59,776 nt of DNA, taken from assembly GCA_005883615.1 (NCBI GenBank), contig VBEC01000029.1:1-59776 (forward strand), given 5' to 3'. Shown here one piece after another: positions 32,850-42,808 of this stretch (position 1 is its first letter; each line of letters opens with the position of its first letter). A model generated the notes under the pieces. The model searched no databases and was not told the origin of the DNA. It saw nothing but the letters and a program-made list of their open reading frames with translations. The stretch is from Chloroflexota bacterium (GTDB taxonomy: Bacteria; Chloroflexota; Limnocylindria; Limnocylindrales; CSP1-4). The translations under genes and the position numbers were made by a program.

Positions 32850-33830
32850 ATGACCGGCCCTCCGATCGTGCATCCTGACGTGGTGACGCTCACGACTGAG
32901 GGCAATCGCGGCGAGCTCTACGAGCAGCTTGCCGGAGCCATGCACCGCGTGCCGGAGCTCGCCGGCCGCGAGCTCAAGCTGACGTCCCTGTCCGGCGGCA
33001 TCACGAACCGCAACTTCCTGGTCGAAGCCTCGGGCACGCAGGACCGTTACGTGATCCGCCTGGCGGGCAACGACACGCACTTGCTGGGCATCAGTCGCGA
33101 GGTCGAGCTGGCCGCGACCGTCGCGGCCGCGGGGGTCGGCGTGGGGCCGGAAGTCGTCGCCTTCATCCGACCCGAGGGCTACCTGCTCACCCGCTTCATC
33201 GAGGGCACGGAGGTCAGCCTCGAGCAGGTACGCACGCCGGCAGCCCTGCGCCAGGTGGCCGATTCGATCCGCCGCTTCCACGACGGACCGCCGATCCCGG
33301 GACTCTTCATCCCGCTTCGAATCGTCGAGGCGTATCGGGCGCTGGCCGAAGCCCGAGGCGTTGCCATTCCTCCTGAGTACGCGCGGGCCCAGGCAGCCGG
33401 CCGGCGGATCGAGCTCGCGCTCCTGAGCAACCCGCTCGAGCTTCGGCCTTGCCACAACGACCTGCTCAACGCCAACTTCATCGACGATGGCCGGCGCATC
33501 AGGATCGTCGACTGGGAGTACGCCGGAATGGGCGATCCATTCTTCGATCTGGGCAACTTCAGCATCAACCACGAGCTCAGCCCCGAGGCCGATGCCGTCC
33601 TCCTGGAGGCGTACGACCGCGACCACCCGCGACCCAGCCGCCTCGCCCGGGTTGCCCTGATGCGCGTGGTGTCCGACTTCCGCGAGGCGATGTGGGGCGT
33701 CCTCCAGCAGGGCATCTCCACCCTCGACGTGGATTTCGTGGCGTATGCCGGCGAGCATTTCGATCGGCTGCTTGCGAACGCATCAGGGCCCGCCTTCGAG
33801 GGCGCGCTCCGCGACGCGGCCAGGGCCTGA
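32850..33830 (+). CDS. Choline-kinase-like (APH-fold) phosphotransferase
   Basis: 326 residues, protein-kinase-like APH/choline kinase fold. The front has SLSGGITNRNFLV, the nucleotide loop of choline/ethanolamine kinases. The catalytic Brenner-type motif is CHNDLLNANF and the metal-binding motif IRIVDWEYAGMGDP, both very close to choline/thiamine kinase. Phosphorylation of choline or a similar amino alcohol is a good guess but not certain. It is six bases from the dimethylglycine-dehydrogenase-like gene, an operon arrangement. Confidence 0.83.
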   Translation: MTGPPIVHPDVVTLTTEGNRGELYEQLAGAMHRVPELAGRELKLTSLSGGITNRNFLVEASGTQDRYVIRLAGNDTHLLGISREVELAATVAAAGVGVGPEVVAFIRPEGYLLTRFIEGTEVSLEQVRTPAALRQVADSIRRFHDGPPIPGLFIPLRIVEAYRALAEARGVAIPPEYARAQAAGRRIELALLSNPLELRPCHNDLLNANFIDDGRRIRIVDWEYAGMGDPFFDLGNFSINHELSPEADAVLLEAYDRDHPRPSRLARVALMRVVSDFREAMWGVLQQGISTLDVDFVAYAGEHFDRLLANASGPAFEGALRDAARA

Positions 33831-33836
33831 CGCGCA

Positions 33837-36281
33837 GTGGCTGACCACGCAAGAGCGGTCGTCATCGGTGGGGGTGTGGGCGGCACCAGCATCGCCTACC
33901 ACCTCACCCAGCTCGGTTGGTCGGACGTCGTCCTCGTCGAGCGGGCCGACCTCACCTCGGGTTCGACATTCCATTCCGCCGGGCTGGTCGGGCAGCTCCG
34001 ATCCAGCGTGTCCTTGACCCGGATGATGATGTACGGCGTCGAGCTGTACCGAAGGCTTGCTGAGGAGACGGGCGTCGATCCGTCCTGGCACGAGGTCGGG
34101 TCGCTGCGCCTGGCTTCGACTCGCGAGCGCTATGAGGAGCTCCAGCGGCAGGCCGGCTGGGCCAAGACGTTCGGGTTGCCGCTCGAGCTGATCTCTACAG
34201 GCGAGGCGCGCGACCGCTTCCCGGTGATGTCGACCGAGGGCGTGCTGGGTGCGGTCTTCCTGCCCACCGACGGCTGGCTCGACCCTTCCGGACTCGCCCT
34301 GGCACTGGCGGCGGGTGCCCGCCGCGGTGGCGCCACGATCCGAAGCCACACTCGAATCGTGGATGTGTGCGTGGAGCGAGGGCGCGTGACCGGCGTAGAG
34401 ATCGAGGCGGCGGGGCAAGGACAACGCCACACGATCCGCGCCGACGTGGTCGTGAATGCCGGTGGCATGTTCGCGCCCGAGATCGGGCGAATGGCGGGCG
34501 TGACCATTCCGATCGTGCCAATGGCGCACGAGTACGTCCTGACCGACCGGATCGAAGGCGTGCGGCCCAACATGCCCACCATGCGCGACCCCGACAACCT
34601 GTGCTATTTCCGGGAGGAGGTGGGCGGGCTGTGCATGGGCGGCTACGAGCGCAAGCCAGCGCCATGGGGCCTCGATGGGATCCCGGGCGACTTCAACGGC
34701 CGCCTCCTGGAGCCCGACTGGCCGCGTTTCGAGGAGATCATGACGGGCGCCGTCCGCCGCGTCCCCGCGATCGCCGACGCCGGCATCACGCGCATGATCA
34801 ATGGGCCCGAGGCGTTCACTCCGGACAACGAGTTCGTCCTTGGCGAGTCGGAGGTGCGCGGCTTCTTCGTGGCCGCCGGCTTCTGCGCCCATGGCATCGC
34901 CGGGGCGGCGGGTATCGGCCGTCAGCTCGCGACCTGGATCGTGGACGGTGAGCCCGAGCTGGACCTGTGGAACATGGACATCCGCCGGTTTGGCGCTCAA
35001 TACCTGTCCGCGGCATACACCCTGGCTCGGACGACGGAGAACTACGCCACCTATTACGACATCCACTACCCGTACGAGGAGCGCCTGGCGGGTCGTCCGC
35101 TGCGCCTCTCGCCGGCCTACCCTCGGCTCCAGGCACTCGACTGCGTCTTCGGCGAGAAATCGGGTTGGGAGCGGCCGAACTGGTTCGAGTCCAACGCGCC
35201 AGCGGGCGACGAGGCCTGGCGTCCGCGGGGCTGGGCCGGCCAGCATTGGAGCTCAGCCATCGGCGCCGAGGCGCTCGCAACGCGTCATTCCGCGGCCATT
35301 TTCGACGAGACGAGCTTCGCCAAGATCGAGATCAGCGGACCGGGGTCCTCCGACTTCCTCCAGCACCTGTGCGCGAACGACGTGGACCGTTCGGTAGGGA
35401 CCGTCGTCTACACGTCGATGCTGAATTCGCGCGGGGGGATCGAGTGCGACTTCACGGTCACCCGGCTGGGCGTCGACCGGTTTTTCATCGTCACGGGGAC
35501 AGCCTTCGGGAACCACGACCTGGGCTGGATCCGCAAGCATGCCCCGGAGGACGGCAGCGTGACGGTCACCGACGTGACGTCGGCCCGAGCGTGCTTCGGG
35601 CTATGGGGCCCACGTGCCCGCGACATCCTCGCCGCGCTCACCCGGGACGACCTTTCGGACGCAGCCTTTCCGTACCTCACCGCGCGCGCCGTCGCGGTCG
35701 GGAACGTGCCGGCACTCGCCCTGAGAGTCACGTACGTCGGCGAGCTGGGCTGGGAGCTGTACCCGCCGATGGAGTACGGCGCGAACATGTGGGACACGCT
35801 TTGGGAAGCCGGACAGTCACACGGCCTCGTGGCAGGCGGATACCGGGCGATCGACGCCCTGCGGCTCGAGAAGGGCTACCGCGTCTGGTCGAGCGACATC
35901 ACGCCCGACGAGACGCCCTATGAAGGAGGCCTTGGCTTCGCGGTCAGCCTCGACAAGGGCGTGGATTTCATCGGCCGGGAGGCGCTCATTGCCGCGAGGG
36001 AGACCGGCCCGCGCAAGAGATTGCGCTGCCTGGTGCTCGACGATCCTCGGTCCGTTGCCCTCGGGAACGAGCCCGTCCAGGTGGACGGCGAAGTTGTCGG
36101 GCGGGTCACGTCCGGTGGCTACGGATTCGCGGTACAGCGCTCGATCGCCTACGCGTATCTGCCGCCATCGAGAGCCGGGATCGGGACTCGAGCGGAGGTC
36201 GAGGTGTTCGGCGAGTGGGTGGGCTGCGAGGTCGTCCGAGAGCCCCTGTACGACCCGCGCGGGGAGCGGATTCGGGCATGA
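33837..36281 (+). CDS. Dimethylglycine dehydrogenase-like FAD/GcvT fusion enzyme
   Basis: 814 residues, the normal size for the dimethylglycine/sarcosine dehydrogenase group. An N-terminal FAD domain has VVIGGGVGGTSIAYHL, ERADLTSGST and HSAG, the place of the covalent FAD-histidine in this family. A short FAO_M linker domain (around 375-430) follows, then GcvT-N and GcvT-C aminomethyltransferase folds (about 440-805) with the folate-type segments YVGELGWELY and RLEKGYR. Such enzymes oxidise N-methyl groups and pass the one-carbon unit to tetrahydrofolate. The exact substrate is not readable. GTG start; the stop overlaps the next ATG. Confidence 0.9.
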   Translation: MADHARAVVIGGGVGGTSIAYHLTQLGWSDVVLVERADLTSGSTFHSAGLVGQLRSSVSLTRMMMYGVELYRRLAEETGVDPSWHEVGSLRLASTRERYEELQRQAGWAKTFGLPLELISTGEARDRFPVMSTEGVLGAVFLPTDGWLDPSGLALALAAGARRGGATIRSHTRIVDVCVERGRVTGVEIEAAGQGQRHTIRADVVVNAGGMFAPEIGRMAGVTIPIVPMAHEYVLTDRIEGVRPNMPTMRDPDNLCYFREEVGGLCMGGYERKPAPWGLDGIPGDFNGRLLEPDWPRFEEIMTGAVRRVPAIADAGITRMINGPEAFTPDNEFVLGESEVRGFFVAAGFCAHGIAGAAGIGRQLATWIVDGEPELDLWNMDIRRFGAQYLSAAYTLARTTENYATYYDIHYPYEERLAGRPLRLSPAYPRLQALDCVFGEKSGWERPNWFESNAPAGDEAWRPRGWAGQHWSSAIGAEALATRHSAAIFDETSFAKIEISGPGSSDFLQHLCANDVDRSVGTVVYTSMLNSRGGIECDFTVTRLGVDRFFIVTGTAFGNHDLGWIRKHAPEDGSVTVTDVTSARACFGLWGPRARDILAALTRDDLSDAAFPYLTARAVAVGNVPALALRVTYVGELGWELYPPMEYGANMWDTLWEAGQSHGLVAGGYRAIDALRLEKGYRVWSSDITPDETPYEGGLGFAVSLDKGVDFIGREALIAARETGPRKRLRCLVLDDPRSVALGNEPVQVDGEVVGRVTSGGYGFAVQRSIAYAYLPPSRAGIGTRAEVEVFGEWVGCEVVREPLYDPRGERIRA

Positions 36282-37123
36282 CCGAGGCCGACTACGGCAT
36301 CGTCTGGAGCGCGTCGCGGGCGCGCGCCTCCGCGGACCAGCTGGCCGAATGGCAGGGCTTCGCCCAGGCCCTGTGTGACGCCGCCGACTCGATCTCACTC
36401 CAGCACTTCCGCCGTGAGCTGGACATCCAGGCCAAGCCCGATCGGACATTCGTCACGGTGGCGGACCAATCGATCGAGCGCCTCATCCGCGAGCGGATCC
36501 GATCGCGCTACCCGGGTCACGGCCTCGTCGGCGAGGAATACGGGGAAGAGGCGGGCGAGGGCACTGCCCGCTGGTATATCGATCCCATCGACGGGACCCA
36601 CAACTACATCCGCGGCGTCCCCCTCTTCGGCACGCTGCTGGCGCTCGAGGTCGACGGCGAGCTCCAGGTCGGGGTGATGTCCGCGCCGGCTCTTCGGGAG
36701 CGCTGGTACGCCGCTCGAGGGAGCGGTTCATGGGCCGTCGGCTCGGCGGGCGCCGAGGGTCCACGGCGGATCTGTGCCTCGCGGGTGGCGGCCATAACAG
36801 ACGCTCATCTCCTGTACGGCTCGATCACCGAGCTCGAAGAGAGCGGCCGAGTACCCGGCCTGCGCGGGCTCATGGGGGAGGTCTGGCGGGAACGCGGATT
36901 CGGGGACTTCTGGGGCTACGCCCTGGTCGCCGAGGGCGCGGCCGAGGCGATGGTCGAGATCGGGGTCAAGACCTGGGATCTGGCGGCGCCAACGGTCATC
37001 ATCGAAGAGGCGGGAGGACGCCTGACGGATCTTGCCGGAGATCGACGGATTGACGGCGGCGAGATGTTGGCCTCCAATGGCCTGCTGCACGGGACGCTGC
37101 TGGCCCGGCTTCGAACGGCCTGA
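36278..37123 (+). CDS. Inositol monophosphatase-family phosphatase
   Basis: 281 residues. Family motifs: LVGEEYGEE (metal-binding Glu pair), DPIDGTHNY (metal-binding Asp-Pro-Ile-Asp-Gly-Thr) and WDLAAPTVIIEEAGG near the end. It belongs to the IMPase/HisN-like group that removes phosphate from inositol-, histidinol- or similar phosphates using Mg. The ATG overlaps the dehydrogenase stop, so it is translationally coupled to it. With the kinase two genes upstream it may act on a phosphorylated amino alcohol, which is inference. Confidence 0.88.
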   Translation: MTEADYGIVWSASRARASADQLAEWQGFAQALCDAADSISLQHFRRELDIQAKPDRTFVTVADQSIERLIRERIRSRYPGHGLVGEEYGEEAGEGTARWYIDPIDGTHNYIRGVPLFGTLLALEVDGELQVGVMSAPALRERWYAARGSGSWAVGSAGAEGPRRICASRVAAITDAHLLYGSITELEESGRVPGLRGLMGEVWRERGFGDFWGYALVAEGAAEAMVEIGVKTWDLAAPTVIIEEAGGRLTDLAGDRRIDGGEMLASNGLLHGTLLARLRTA

Positions 37124-37140
37124 CGGAGAGCACCTCGCGA

Positions 37141-37893
37141 ATGTCGATCGAGCGAATGCCAAGCCCACCGGCCCCAGGCGAGCTGCCGCCACGCGCCGGG
37201 GATGAGGCGACGACGCCGTTAACCGTCAAGCTCCAGATCCTCGCGACGGAGCACTGGAGCCTGCTCGCCACGCGATCGCTGACCTGGAACGAATCGTTCA
37301 GCCGCGCGAGCATGTTCCTGTCCGCACTGTCGGGCACCATCGTCGCGCTGGCGCTCGTGGCGCAGGCCTCGGCCTTCGGCGAACCGTTCGAAGTCTTCTC
37401 GCTGGTGCTCCTGCCGGTGGTCTTCTTCCTAGGCGCGGGCACCTACGTTCGGCTGGTCCAGGCGAATCTCGAGGACGCGCGGTGGGTCGCCGGGATGAAC
37501 AGGCTGCGGCATGCCTATCTCGAGCTGGCGCCCGAGCTGGAGCCGTACTTCATCACGAGCTCCCACGATGACGAGACCGGGTTGTCCGTCACGGCAGCGG
37601 CGAGCGGCGGTCGCGACGAAGACACGGGGAGCAGCAACCTCCTGCACGGACTCGTGACGACTCCGGTGACCATCGGGATCGTCGATTCGATGGTCGGCGC
37701 GGTGATGGTGGGCGTCGTCGGCGGTCGCCTCGGGTCGGGCATGAACGGCTCGCTCGCGCTCGGCGTGATCACCTTCCTCGCGACGTTCTTCGTCATGGCC
37801 CGGTATTACTCACACGAGTACGTCCGCTTCAAGCGAGGCAACGAGCCGCGCTTTCCCACGCCCGACGAGAAAGCGCCTCGAGACCGGCCCTAG
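37141..37893 (+). CDS. Four-helix integral membrane protein
   Basis: 250 residues, about four membrane helices (roughly 58-80, 87-106, 175-198 and 203-222) with a large cytoplasmic-type middle loop (about 107-172). No named family recognised. It starts 17 bases after the phosphatase stop with a GGAG ribosome binding site, so it ends the kinase-dehydrogenase-phosphatase operon. Confidence 0.7.
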   Translation: MSIERMPSPPAPGELPPRAGDEATTPLTVKLQILATEHWSLLATRSLTWNESFSRASMFLSALSGTIVALALVAQASAFGEPFEVFSLVLLPVVFFLGAGTYVRLVQANLEDARWVAGMNRLRHAYLELAPELEPYFITSSHDDETGLSVTAAASGGRDEDTGSSNLLHGLVTTPVTIGIVDSMVGAVMVGVVGGRLGSGMNGSLALGVITFLATFFVMARYYSHEYVRFKRGNEPRFPTPDEKAPRDRP

Positions 37894-38000
37894 GAGCCGC
37901 ACCAGACCAACAACCACGAGCGAACAAACGGGCCGCGCACCAGGTCTGAAGTCCATCGCCGGAGGACCTTCGGGCGAGTGCCGGCCGGCGACGCGCGGAC

Positions 38001-38006
38001 TACGGT
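38001..38006 (+). promoter_or_regulatory. -10-like box TACGGT, leaderless start of 38013 gene
   Basis: TACGGT ends exactly six bases before GTG 38013, and there is no ribosome binding site. Confidence 0.48.
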
Positions 38007-38012
38007 CGCAAG

Positions 38013-39227
38013 GTGGCTCAGCGACTTCGACGGCGACGCGCGCTCTTGCCTCTCGGGAGCGTCCTCGGGCTGATCGTCGTGATGATCGGGGGTGTGCTTC
38101 TCTTTGCGCCGCACAACGCGCCCATCGTGGCCGGAGCCTCAATGGATTCATCGTCCGGGACGGGCGTCGCAGTCCTTCCATCCGGCGGGACTGAGGACTC
38201 TCTCGCAAGCCCGACCGCGTCGTCGGGTGGACCGACGAGTGGCCCGTCGGCGACATCCCAGGGCAGCGCCCGTCCAAGGGCGACTCTACGACCCTCGGCC
38301 GCGCCGACGCCCACCAGGACTCCGACCTCCACTCATTCCCCGACGTCCCCACCGGCCCCGACATCTACTCCTGCGCCGACCCCCGCGCCGATCGCACCCC
38401 GCCCGCTGTCGGCCTGCCCGATGTTCCCGTCCACGAACGTCTGGAACAAGCGTGTCGACGCCCTGCCCGTCGCGAGCGACTCCGGGGCGATGATTTCGGC
38501 GATCGGCATCGGGGCGCGCCTTCATCCCGACTTCGGGTCGTACAGCGGCTATGGCATCCCGTACAACGTCGTCGGCTCGGGCACGCCACGCTCGACGGTG
38601 TCGTTCGCCTATTCGGACGAGTCGGATCACGCCGGCTACCCGATCCCCGCGCGCCCCAGGATCGAGGGAGGCTCCGATCGCCATCTGCTGATGGTCGACA
38701 CGAACGCCTGCCGCCTCTATGAGCTATACGACGCCCTCAAGACGACGCATGGCTGGACGGCCGGCTCGGGTGCGATCTGGTCTCTGACTTCGAACAAGCT
38801 GCGTCCGGCGGGCTGGACGAGCGCCGACGCGGCCGGACTCCCCATCCTGCCCGGCCTGGTGCGCTACGACCAGGTCGCCGCGGGCGCAATCCTTCACGCC
38901 ATCCGCTTCACGGCTCCTCAGACCTGCAACGAATACGTCTATCCCGCCAGACACGAAGCCGGCACTGGCTCGTGCAGCGTCCGCCCGCCGATGGGACTGC
39001 GAGTCCGCCTCAAGGCGTCGGTGAACACGGCCGCATTCGGCCCACAGTCGCGCGTCATCCTGACCGCGCTCAAGCGCTACGGCATGATGCTGGCGGACAA
39101 CGGCTCCCCCTGGTACATCACCGGGGCACCCGATCCCCACTGGAACGACAACGAGCTTCACGTTCTGGGGCAGCTGACGGGCGCGGACTTCGAGGTGGTC
39201 GACACCACCGGCCTCGTCAACGGCTAG
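38013..39227 (+). CDS. Exported protein with Ser/Thr/Pro linker and a globular C-terminal domain
   Basis: 404 residues. A basic start and one N-terminal membrane helix (about 11-31) act as signal anchor. Residues about 45-130 are Ser/Thr/Pro-rich and likely extended or glycosylated. The globular domain from about 134 opens with CPMFPSTNVWN, and contains DRHLLMVD, RPAGWTSADAAGLPILPGL and a late ADNGSPWYI. I recall this domain in other secreted bacterial proteins but know no function for it. The surface location is inferred from the anchor. The stop overlaps the convergent gene's stop by four bases. Confidence 0.75.
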   Translation: MAQRLRRRRALLPLGSVLGLIVVMIGGVLLFAPHNAPIVAGASMDSSSGTGVAVLPSGGTEDSLASPTASSGGPTSGPSATSQGSARPRATLRPSAAPTPTRTPTSTHSPTSPPAPTSTPAPTPAPIAPRPLSACPMFPSTNVWNKRVDALPVASDSGAMISAIGIGARLHPDFGSYSGYGIPYNVVGSGTPRSTVSFAYSDESDHAGYPIPARPRIEGGSDRHLLMVDTNACRLYELYDALKTTHGWTAGSGAIWSLTSNKLRPAGWTSADAAGLPILPGLVRYDQVAAGAILHAIRFTAPQTCNEYVYPARHEAGTGSCSVRPPMGLRVRLKASVNTAAFGPQSRVILTALKRYGMMLADNGSPWYITGAPDPHWNDNELHVLGQLTGADFEVVDTTGLVNG

Positions 39228-39640
39228 GACGCCAGGCGACCCCAGGGTCCGAGCAGCTCGTCACGGTCCTCCTCGGAGAGCAGGTCCCAGAGAACGACCG
39301 CCATGAACGCATCCCGTAGCGCGGCAGCGATCTCTGCGCGGTCACGTGCCGGTCCCAGGCTCCTGTCCCAGTTCGATCCCATCAGCGTCGCCTGGTATTG
39401 ACGCTCGTTATAGATCCTGAGGACCCAGTCCTCCAGGTTCCGTCGAGCTCGATCTACGGCGGCCTCACGCCCATTCATCGCGGCTTCGAGTCGCGCGCGA
39501 TCGACCGCCTCCCGATGCGCTGTCGGATCATCCGGCCGAGCGGCAAGCAGCCTCAGCTCGTCGAGGCTGGTCCGCTCGAGCCGCCCTGCGAAACGCGCCA
39601 GGCGCTGCTCGATCGCGGGAGGGACATCTGCCCTCGCCAT
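39224..39640 (-). CDS. Small helical protein at the end of the pot operon
   Basis: 138 residues, mostly helical, rich in Arg/Glu/Ala, with RARRNLEDWVLRIYNERQY in the middle and no membrane segment. No family recognised. It starts seven bases after the aminotransferase stop, so it is the last gene of the polyamine uptake operon. A helical, soluble, possibly regulatory or structural role is all that can be said. Confidence 0.62.
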   Translation of the reverse strand: MARADVPPAIEQRLARFAGRLERTSLDELRLLAARPDDPTAHREAVDRARLEAAMNGREAAVDRARRNLEDWVLRIYNERQYQATLMGSNWDRSLGPARDRAEIAAALRDAFMAVVLWDLLSEEDRDELLGPWGRLAS

Positions 39641-39647
39641 CGTGCCG

Positions 39648-40973
39648 TCAGGCGCCGGCTGCGGCTAGGCTCTCGTCGAGGATTCCGAGCGCGAGCTCTA
39701 CCTCCTCGGAGGTGGTGATCAGTGGCGGGATGATTCGGAGCACGTTGACGTACGTGCCGGCGGTCAGGACGATCAGCTTGCGGGCAAGAGCCTCGGCCTG
39801 GACGCCCTTCGTCAGCTCCGGGTTGGGAACGCGTCCGTCACCCTGGCCGGGCTTGATCAATTCCAACGCCAGCATCAGGCCCAGGCCGCGCACGTCGCCG
39901 ATGCTCTGGTACTTGGTGGCCGTTCGGCGGAGACCGGTCAGGAACTGATCGCCGCGCTCGCGCGCGTTTGAGACAAGCCCTTCCGATTCGATCACGTCGA
40001 GGGTGGCGTTGGCGGCTGCGCAACTCACGACGTTGCCCCCGTACGTCCCGCCGTGCGTTCCCGGCGGCCACTTCTGCAGCAGGGTCCGTTGCGCCAGGAT
40101 TCCCGAGAGGGGCAGACCGGATGCGATGCCCTTGGCCACCACGACGATGTCCGGCTCGACCTGCCAATGCTGCATCGCGAACATCTCGCCGGTCCGGCCG
40201 AAGCCCGTCTGAACCTCGTCCGCGATCAGCAGGATCCCGTACTGCCGGGTGATCTCACGCAGGCGGGGCAGGAAGCCGGGTGGTGGCACGATGTAGCCAC
40301 CTTCCCCGACGACGGGCTCGACGATGACGGCAGCCACGTGTTCCGGATAGATGAGCTGGTGGAAGGTCAGATCGAGCTGCTCCTCCCAATCGCACGTGCA
40401 CGCTTCGGGCGAATGCGCGCCGCCAGACGCTCGGTAGCAGTACGGGTAGGCCGTGTGATAGACGCTCCCCGGCAGGGGCTCGAAGTGGCCGCGGTAGACA
40501 TCCTTGGCGGTCGTCAGCGCCATGGTCTGCGCCGTGCGGCCGTGGAAGCCGTAGCGAAATCCCAGGATGACCGGCCGACCGGTCGCGATCCGAGCGAGCT
40601 TGACCGATGCCTCGACGGCCTCCGCTCCGCTGTTGGAGAGGAAAGCGCCCCAGCCCTCGCCCGGCATGACGTGCGACAGGCGCTCGTACAGGCGGAGCCC
40701 AGGCTCGTGGTAGACGATGTTCTGCTGGCCGTGCAGAAGCTTGGCGGCCTGGGCCTGGATCGCGGCGACGACGCGCGGATGCGCATGTCCCGTGCTCGTG
40801 ACGCCGATTCCCGACGAGTAGTCGAGGTAGCGCTCGCCATCCGTCGTGATGAGCCAGCTGCCCTCGCCGCGATCGATCGTGAGGTTGGTGATGCGGCTCC
40901 AGACAGGCGGAATCACCGTCGGATCGGGGATCGGCGAGGCCTCGCCTTTCTCGGCTCTGGCATCGGTCGTCAT
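39648..40973 (-). CDS. Class III aminotransferase (GABA transaminase-like)
   Basis: 441 residues from ATG 40973 (GAGG nine bases upstream); an ATG at 40988 overlaps the permease stop. PLP enzyme of the class III (GabT/ornithine) type: NSGAEAVEASVKLAR, the GFHGRT loop, LLIADEVQTGFGRTG, and the PLP lysine in VVAKGIASGLP. A Cys-rich insert (ACTCDW) is notable. In a polyamine uptake operon it could transaminate putrescine-derived or gamma-amino compounds such as GABA. Specificity within the class is not clear from sequence. Confidence 0.87.
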   Translation of the reverse strand: MTTDARAEKGEASPIPDPTVIPPVWSRITNLTIDRGEGSWLITTDGERYLDYSSGIGVTSTGHAHPRVVAAIQAQAAKLLHGQQNIVYHEPGLRLYERLSHVMPGEGWGAFLSNSGAEAVEASVKLARIATGRPVILGFRYGFHGRTAQTMALTTAKDVYRGHFEPLPGSVYHTAYPYCYRASGGAHSPEACTCDWEEQLDLTFHQLIYPEHVAAVIVEPVVGEGGYIVPPPGFLPRLREITRQYGILLIADEVQTGFGRTGEMFAMQHWQVEPDIVVVAKGIASGLPLSGILAQRTLLQKWPPGTHGGTYGGNVVSCAAANATLDVIESEGLVSNARERGDQFLTGLRRTATKYQSIGDVRGLGLMLALELIKPGQGDGRVPNPELTKGVQAEALARKLIVLTAGTYVNVLRIIPPLITTSEEVELALGILDESLAAAGA

Positions 40974-40984
40974 GGTCTCGATCC

Positions 40985-41869
40985 TCATCTGATGCGAGCC
41001 GCTCGTCCGCTTCGAAGGGTCGTCAACGCCACGAAAGCGACGGCCGACAGGAACACGATGGAGCCCACCACGTTGATCTGCACCGGTAGCGCGTTCTTGA
41101 TGATCCCCCAGACCCAGATCGGGAAGGTGTTGGTGGTGCCGGACACGAAGTTGGTGATCACGAAGTCGTCGATTGAGAGGGAAAACGCGAGCAAGGCGGC
41201 TGCCATCACCCCAGGGAATATGAGCGGGAAGGTGACCCGCCAGAAGGTCGTCCACTCGTTCGCCCCGAGATCCATCGCCGCCTCTTCGAGGTGGCGGTCG
41301 AATCCAGCCAGGCGCGCCTTCACGGTGACAACGACGTAGCTGATGTTGAACATCACGTGCGCGATCAGGATGGTCGTCAGGCCGAGCGGGAAGAGGCTGC
41401 CCCGGGGAACGATTCCGTTGAGGGGCGGAAGGGCTGTGCTCACGAAGAGCGTCAGCAAGCTCGATCCCAGGACGATTTCGGGTGTCGCCATCGGCAGGAA
41501 GATAAGCCCGTTGATGGCTCCTCGCGCCCGGAACTGGTAACGGGTCAGGGAGAGTCCGATGAGGGTGCCCAGGACCGTCGCGACGACCGTCGAGACGAAC
41601 GCGATGAGCAGGCTGTTTGTGAGCGAGTTCGGCAAGCCGGGCCAATCGAGCGGATGGAGCCAGCCGTAGAGGGTGAAGCCGTGCCAGATGAAATTGAACT
41701 TTCCCTGGTAGTCGTTGAAGCTGAAGATGATCATTACAACGATCGGGATGAGCAGGTAGATCATCGCGACCGCCGTGACCGCTGGAAGCGCCCAGTGCTC
41801 GACGGCCCTGCCGATCCTGTTGGGCGCGCTCGCGCGCGTGATGACTCCTTCTGCGGTCGCCGTCGCCAT
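40985..41869 (-). CDS. potC: Spermidine/putrescine-type ABC permease
   Basis: 294 residues, six membrane helices, with the permease EAA loop EEAAMDLGANEWTTF. It corresponds to PotC, the second permease of spermidine/putrescine-type transporters. It is followed within the operon by the aminotransferase and preceded by potB two bases away. Confidence 0.88.
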   Translation of the reverse strand: MATATAEGVITRASAPNRIGRAVEHWALPAVTAVAMIYLLIPIVVMIIFSFNDYQGKFNFIWHGFTLYGWLHPLDWPGLPNSLTNSLLIAFVSTVVATVLGTLIGLSLTRYQFRARGAINGLIFLPMATPEIVLGSSLLTLFVSTALPPLNGIVPRGSLFPLGLTTILIAHVMFNISYVVVTVKARLAGFDRHLEEAAMDLGANEWTTFWRVTFPLIFPGVMAAALLAFSLSIDDFVITNFVSGTTNTFPIWVWGIIKNALPVQINVVGSIVFLSAVAFVALTTLRSGRAARIR

Positions 41870-41871
41870 CG

Positions 41872-42771
41872 CTAGCCTGTCAGCTGCTCGGTGCCGAGAA
41901 GGCGCGCGTAGATCGTCACGGCGATCAGGATCGCGGCCATCAGGATGAAGGACAGAGCCGCGGCAACGGGGTAGTCGTTCTGGACCAGGAAGCGGCCCTG
42001 GATGACGTTACCGATCATCTGCGTCTGCGGGTTACCCAGGAGCGTCGCGTTGACATAGTCGCCGAGCGCCGGGATGAACGTAAGGATGGAGCCTGCAAAC
42101 ACTCCGGGGAGTGCCAGGGGGAACGTGACCCGCCGGAACGCGGCCCACCGGTTGGCGTAGAGGTCATTCGCGGCCTCGATGAGGCGAGGATCGATCTTCT
42201 CGAGAGCGACGTACAGCGGCAGGATCATGAACGGCAGGAAGTTGTACGTGAGACCGGCCACCACGGCGATCGGGGTGCCGATAACCGTGAAGTCGGCCGG
42301 CACAACGCCGAGCGCATGCTTCAGGAACCCGAGGACCGGCCCCTCGTCGCCGAGCAGCGTTTTCCAAGAGATCGTCCGGATCAGGAAGCTCGTGAAGAAT
42401 GGCGCGATGACAAGAAACAGGAGCAGGTTCTTGTAGCGGCCGCCGCGGAACGCCACGGTATATGCGACCGGAAATCCGATCAGGAAGTCGAAGATGGTGG
42501 CGAGCCCGCCGTACAGGAGCGAGTTCCCCATCTGCTTCGGGAACTTGCCGAATGCCGTTTGGTATGCGTCGATCGACCAGGTCAACTTGAACCCGTCGTC
42601 GAGGGAACCGCTCGACAACGACATCAGGAACATCTGGATCGTCGGCCAGATGAAGAAGACGACAAGCCAGAGCAGTCCCGGCGCCAGCAGGAGGTAGGGC
42701 GTCGCACCGGTGAGACGCTGTCGCCAGCCTCTGCGGCTGGGTGCAGCCACCGCGATGGCAGCGCCGGACAC
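41872..42771 (-). CDS. potB: Spermidine/putrescine-type ABC permease
   Basis: 299 residues from GTG 42771, six membrane helices and the EAA loop IEAANDLYANRWAAF. It corresponds to PotB, which pairs with PotC to form the membrane channel. The start is not firmly set: no strong ribosome binding site is visible before GTG. Confidence 0.87.
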   Translation of the reverse strand: MSGAAIAVAAPSRRGWRQRLTGATPYLLLAPGLLWLVVFFIWPTIQMFLMSLSSGSLDDGFKLTWSIDAYQTAFGKFPKQMGNSLLYGGLATIFDFLIGFPVAYTVAFRGGRYKNLLLFLVIAPFFTSFLIRTISWKTLLGDEGPVLGFLKHALGVVPADFTVIGTPIAVVAGLTYNFLPFMILPLYVALEKIDPRLIEAANDLYANRWAAFRRVTFPLALPGVFAGSILTFIPALGDYVNATLLGNPQTQMIGNVIQGRFLVQNDYPVAAALSFILMAAILIAVTIYARLLGTEQLTG

Positions 42772-42808
42772 GGCTGGACTAGCTCGTTATGTCCATAGGG
42801 AGGAGCTC

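Noticed and set aside
40053-41339. 428-codon plus-strand ORF opposite the aminotransferase and potC
   Set aside because: The minus-strand products have catalytic and EAA motifs; the plus-strand frame has none.
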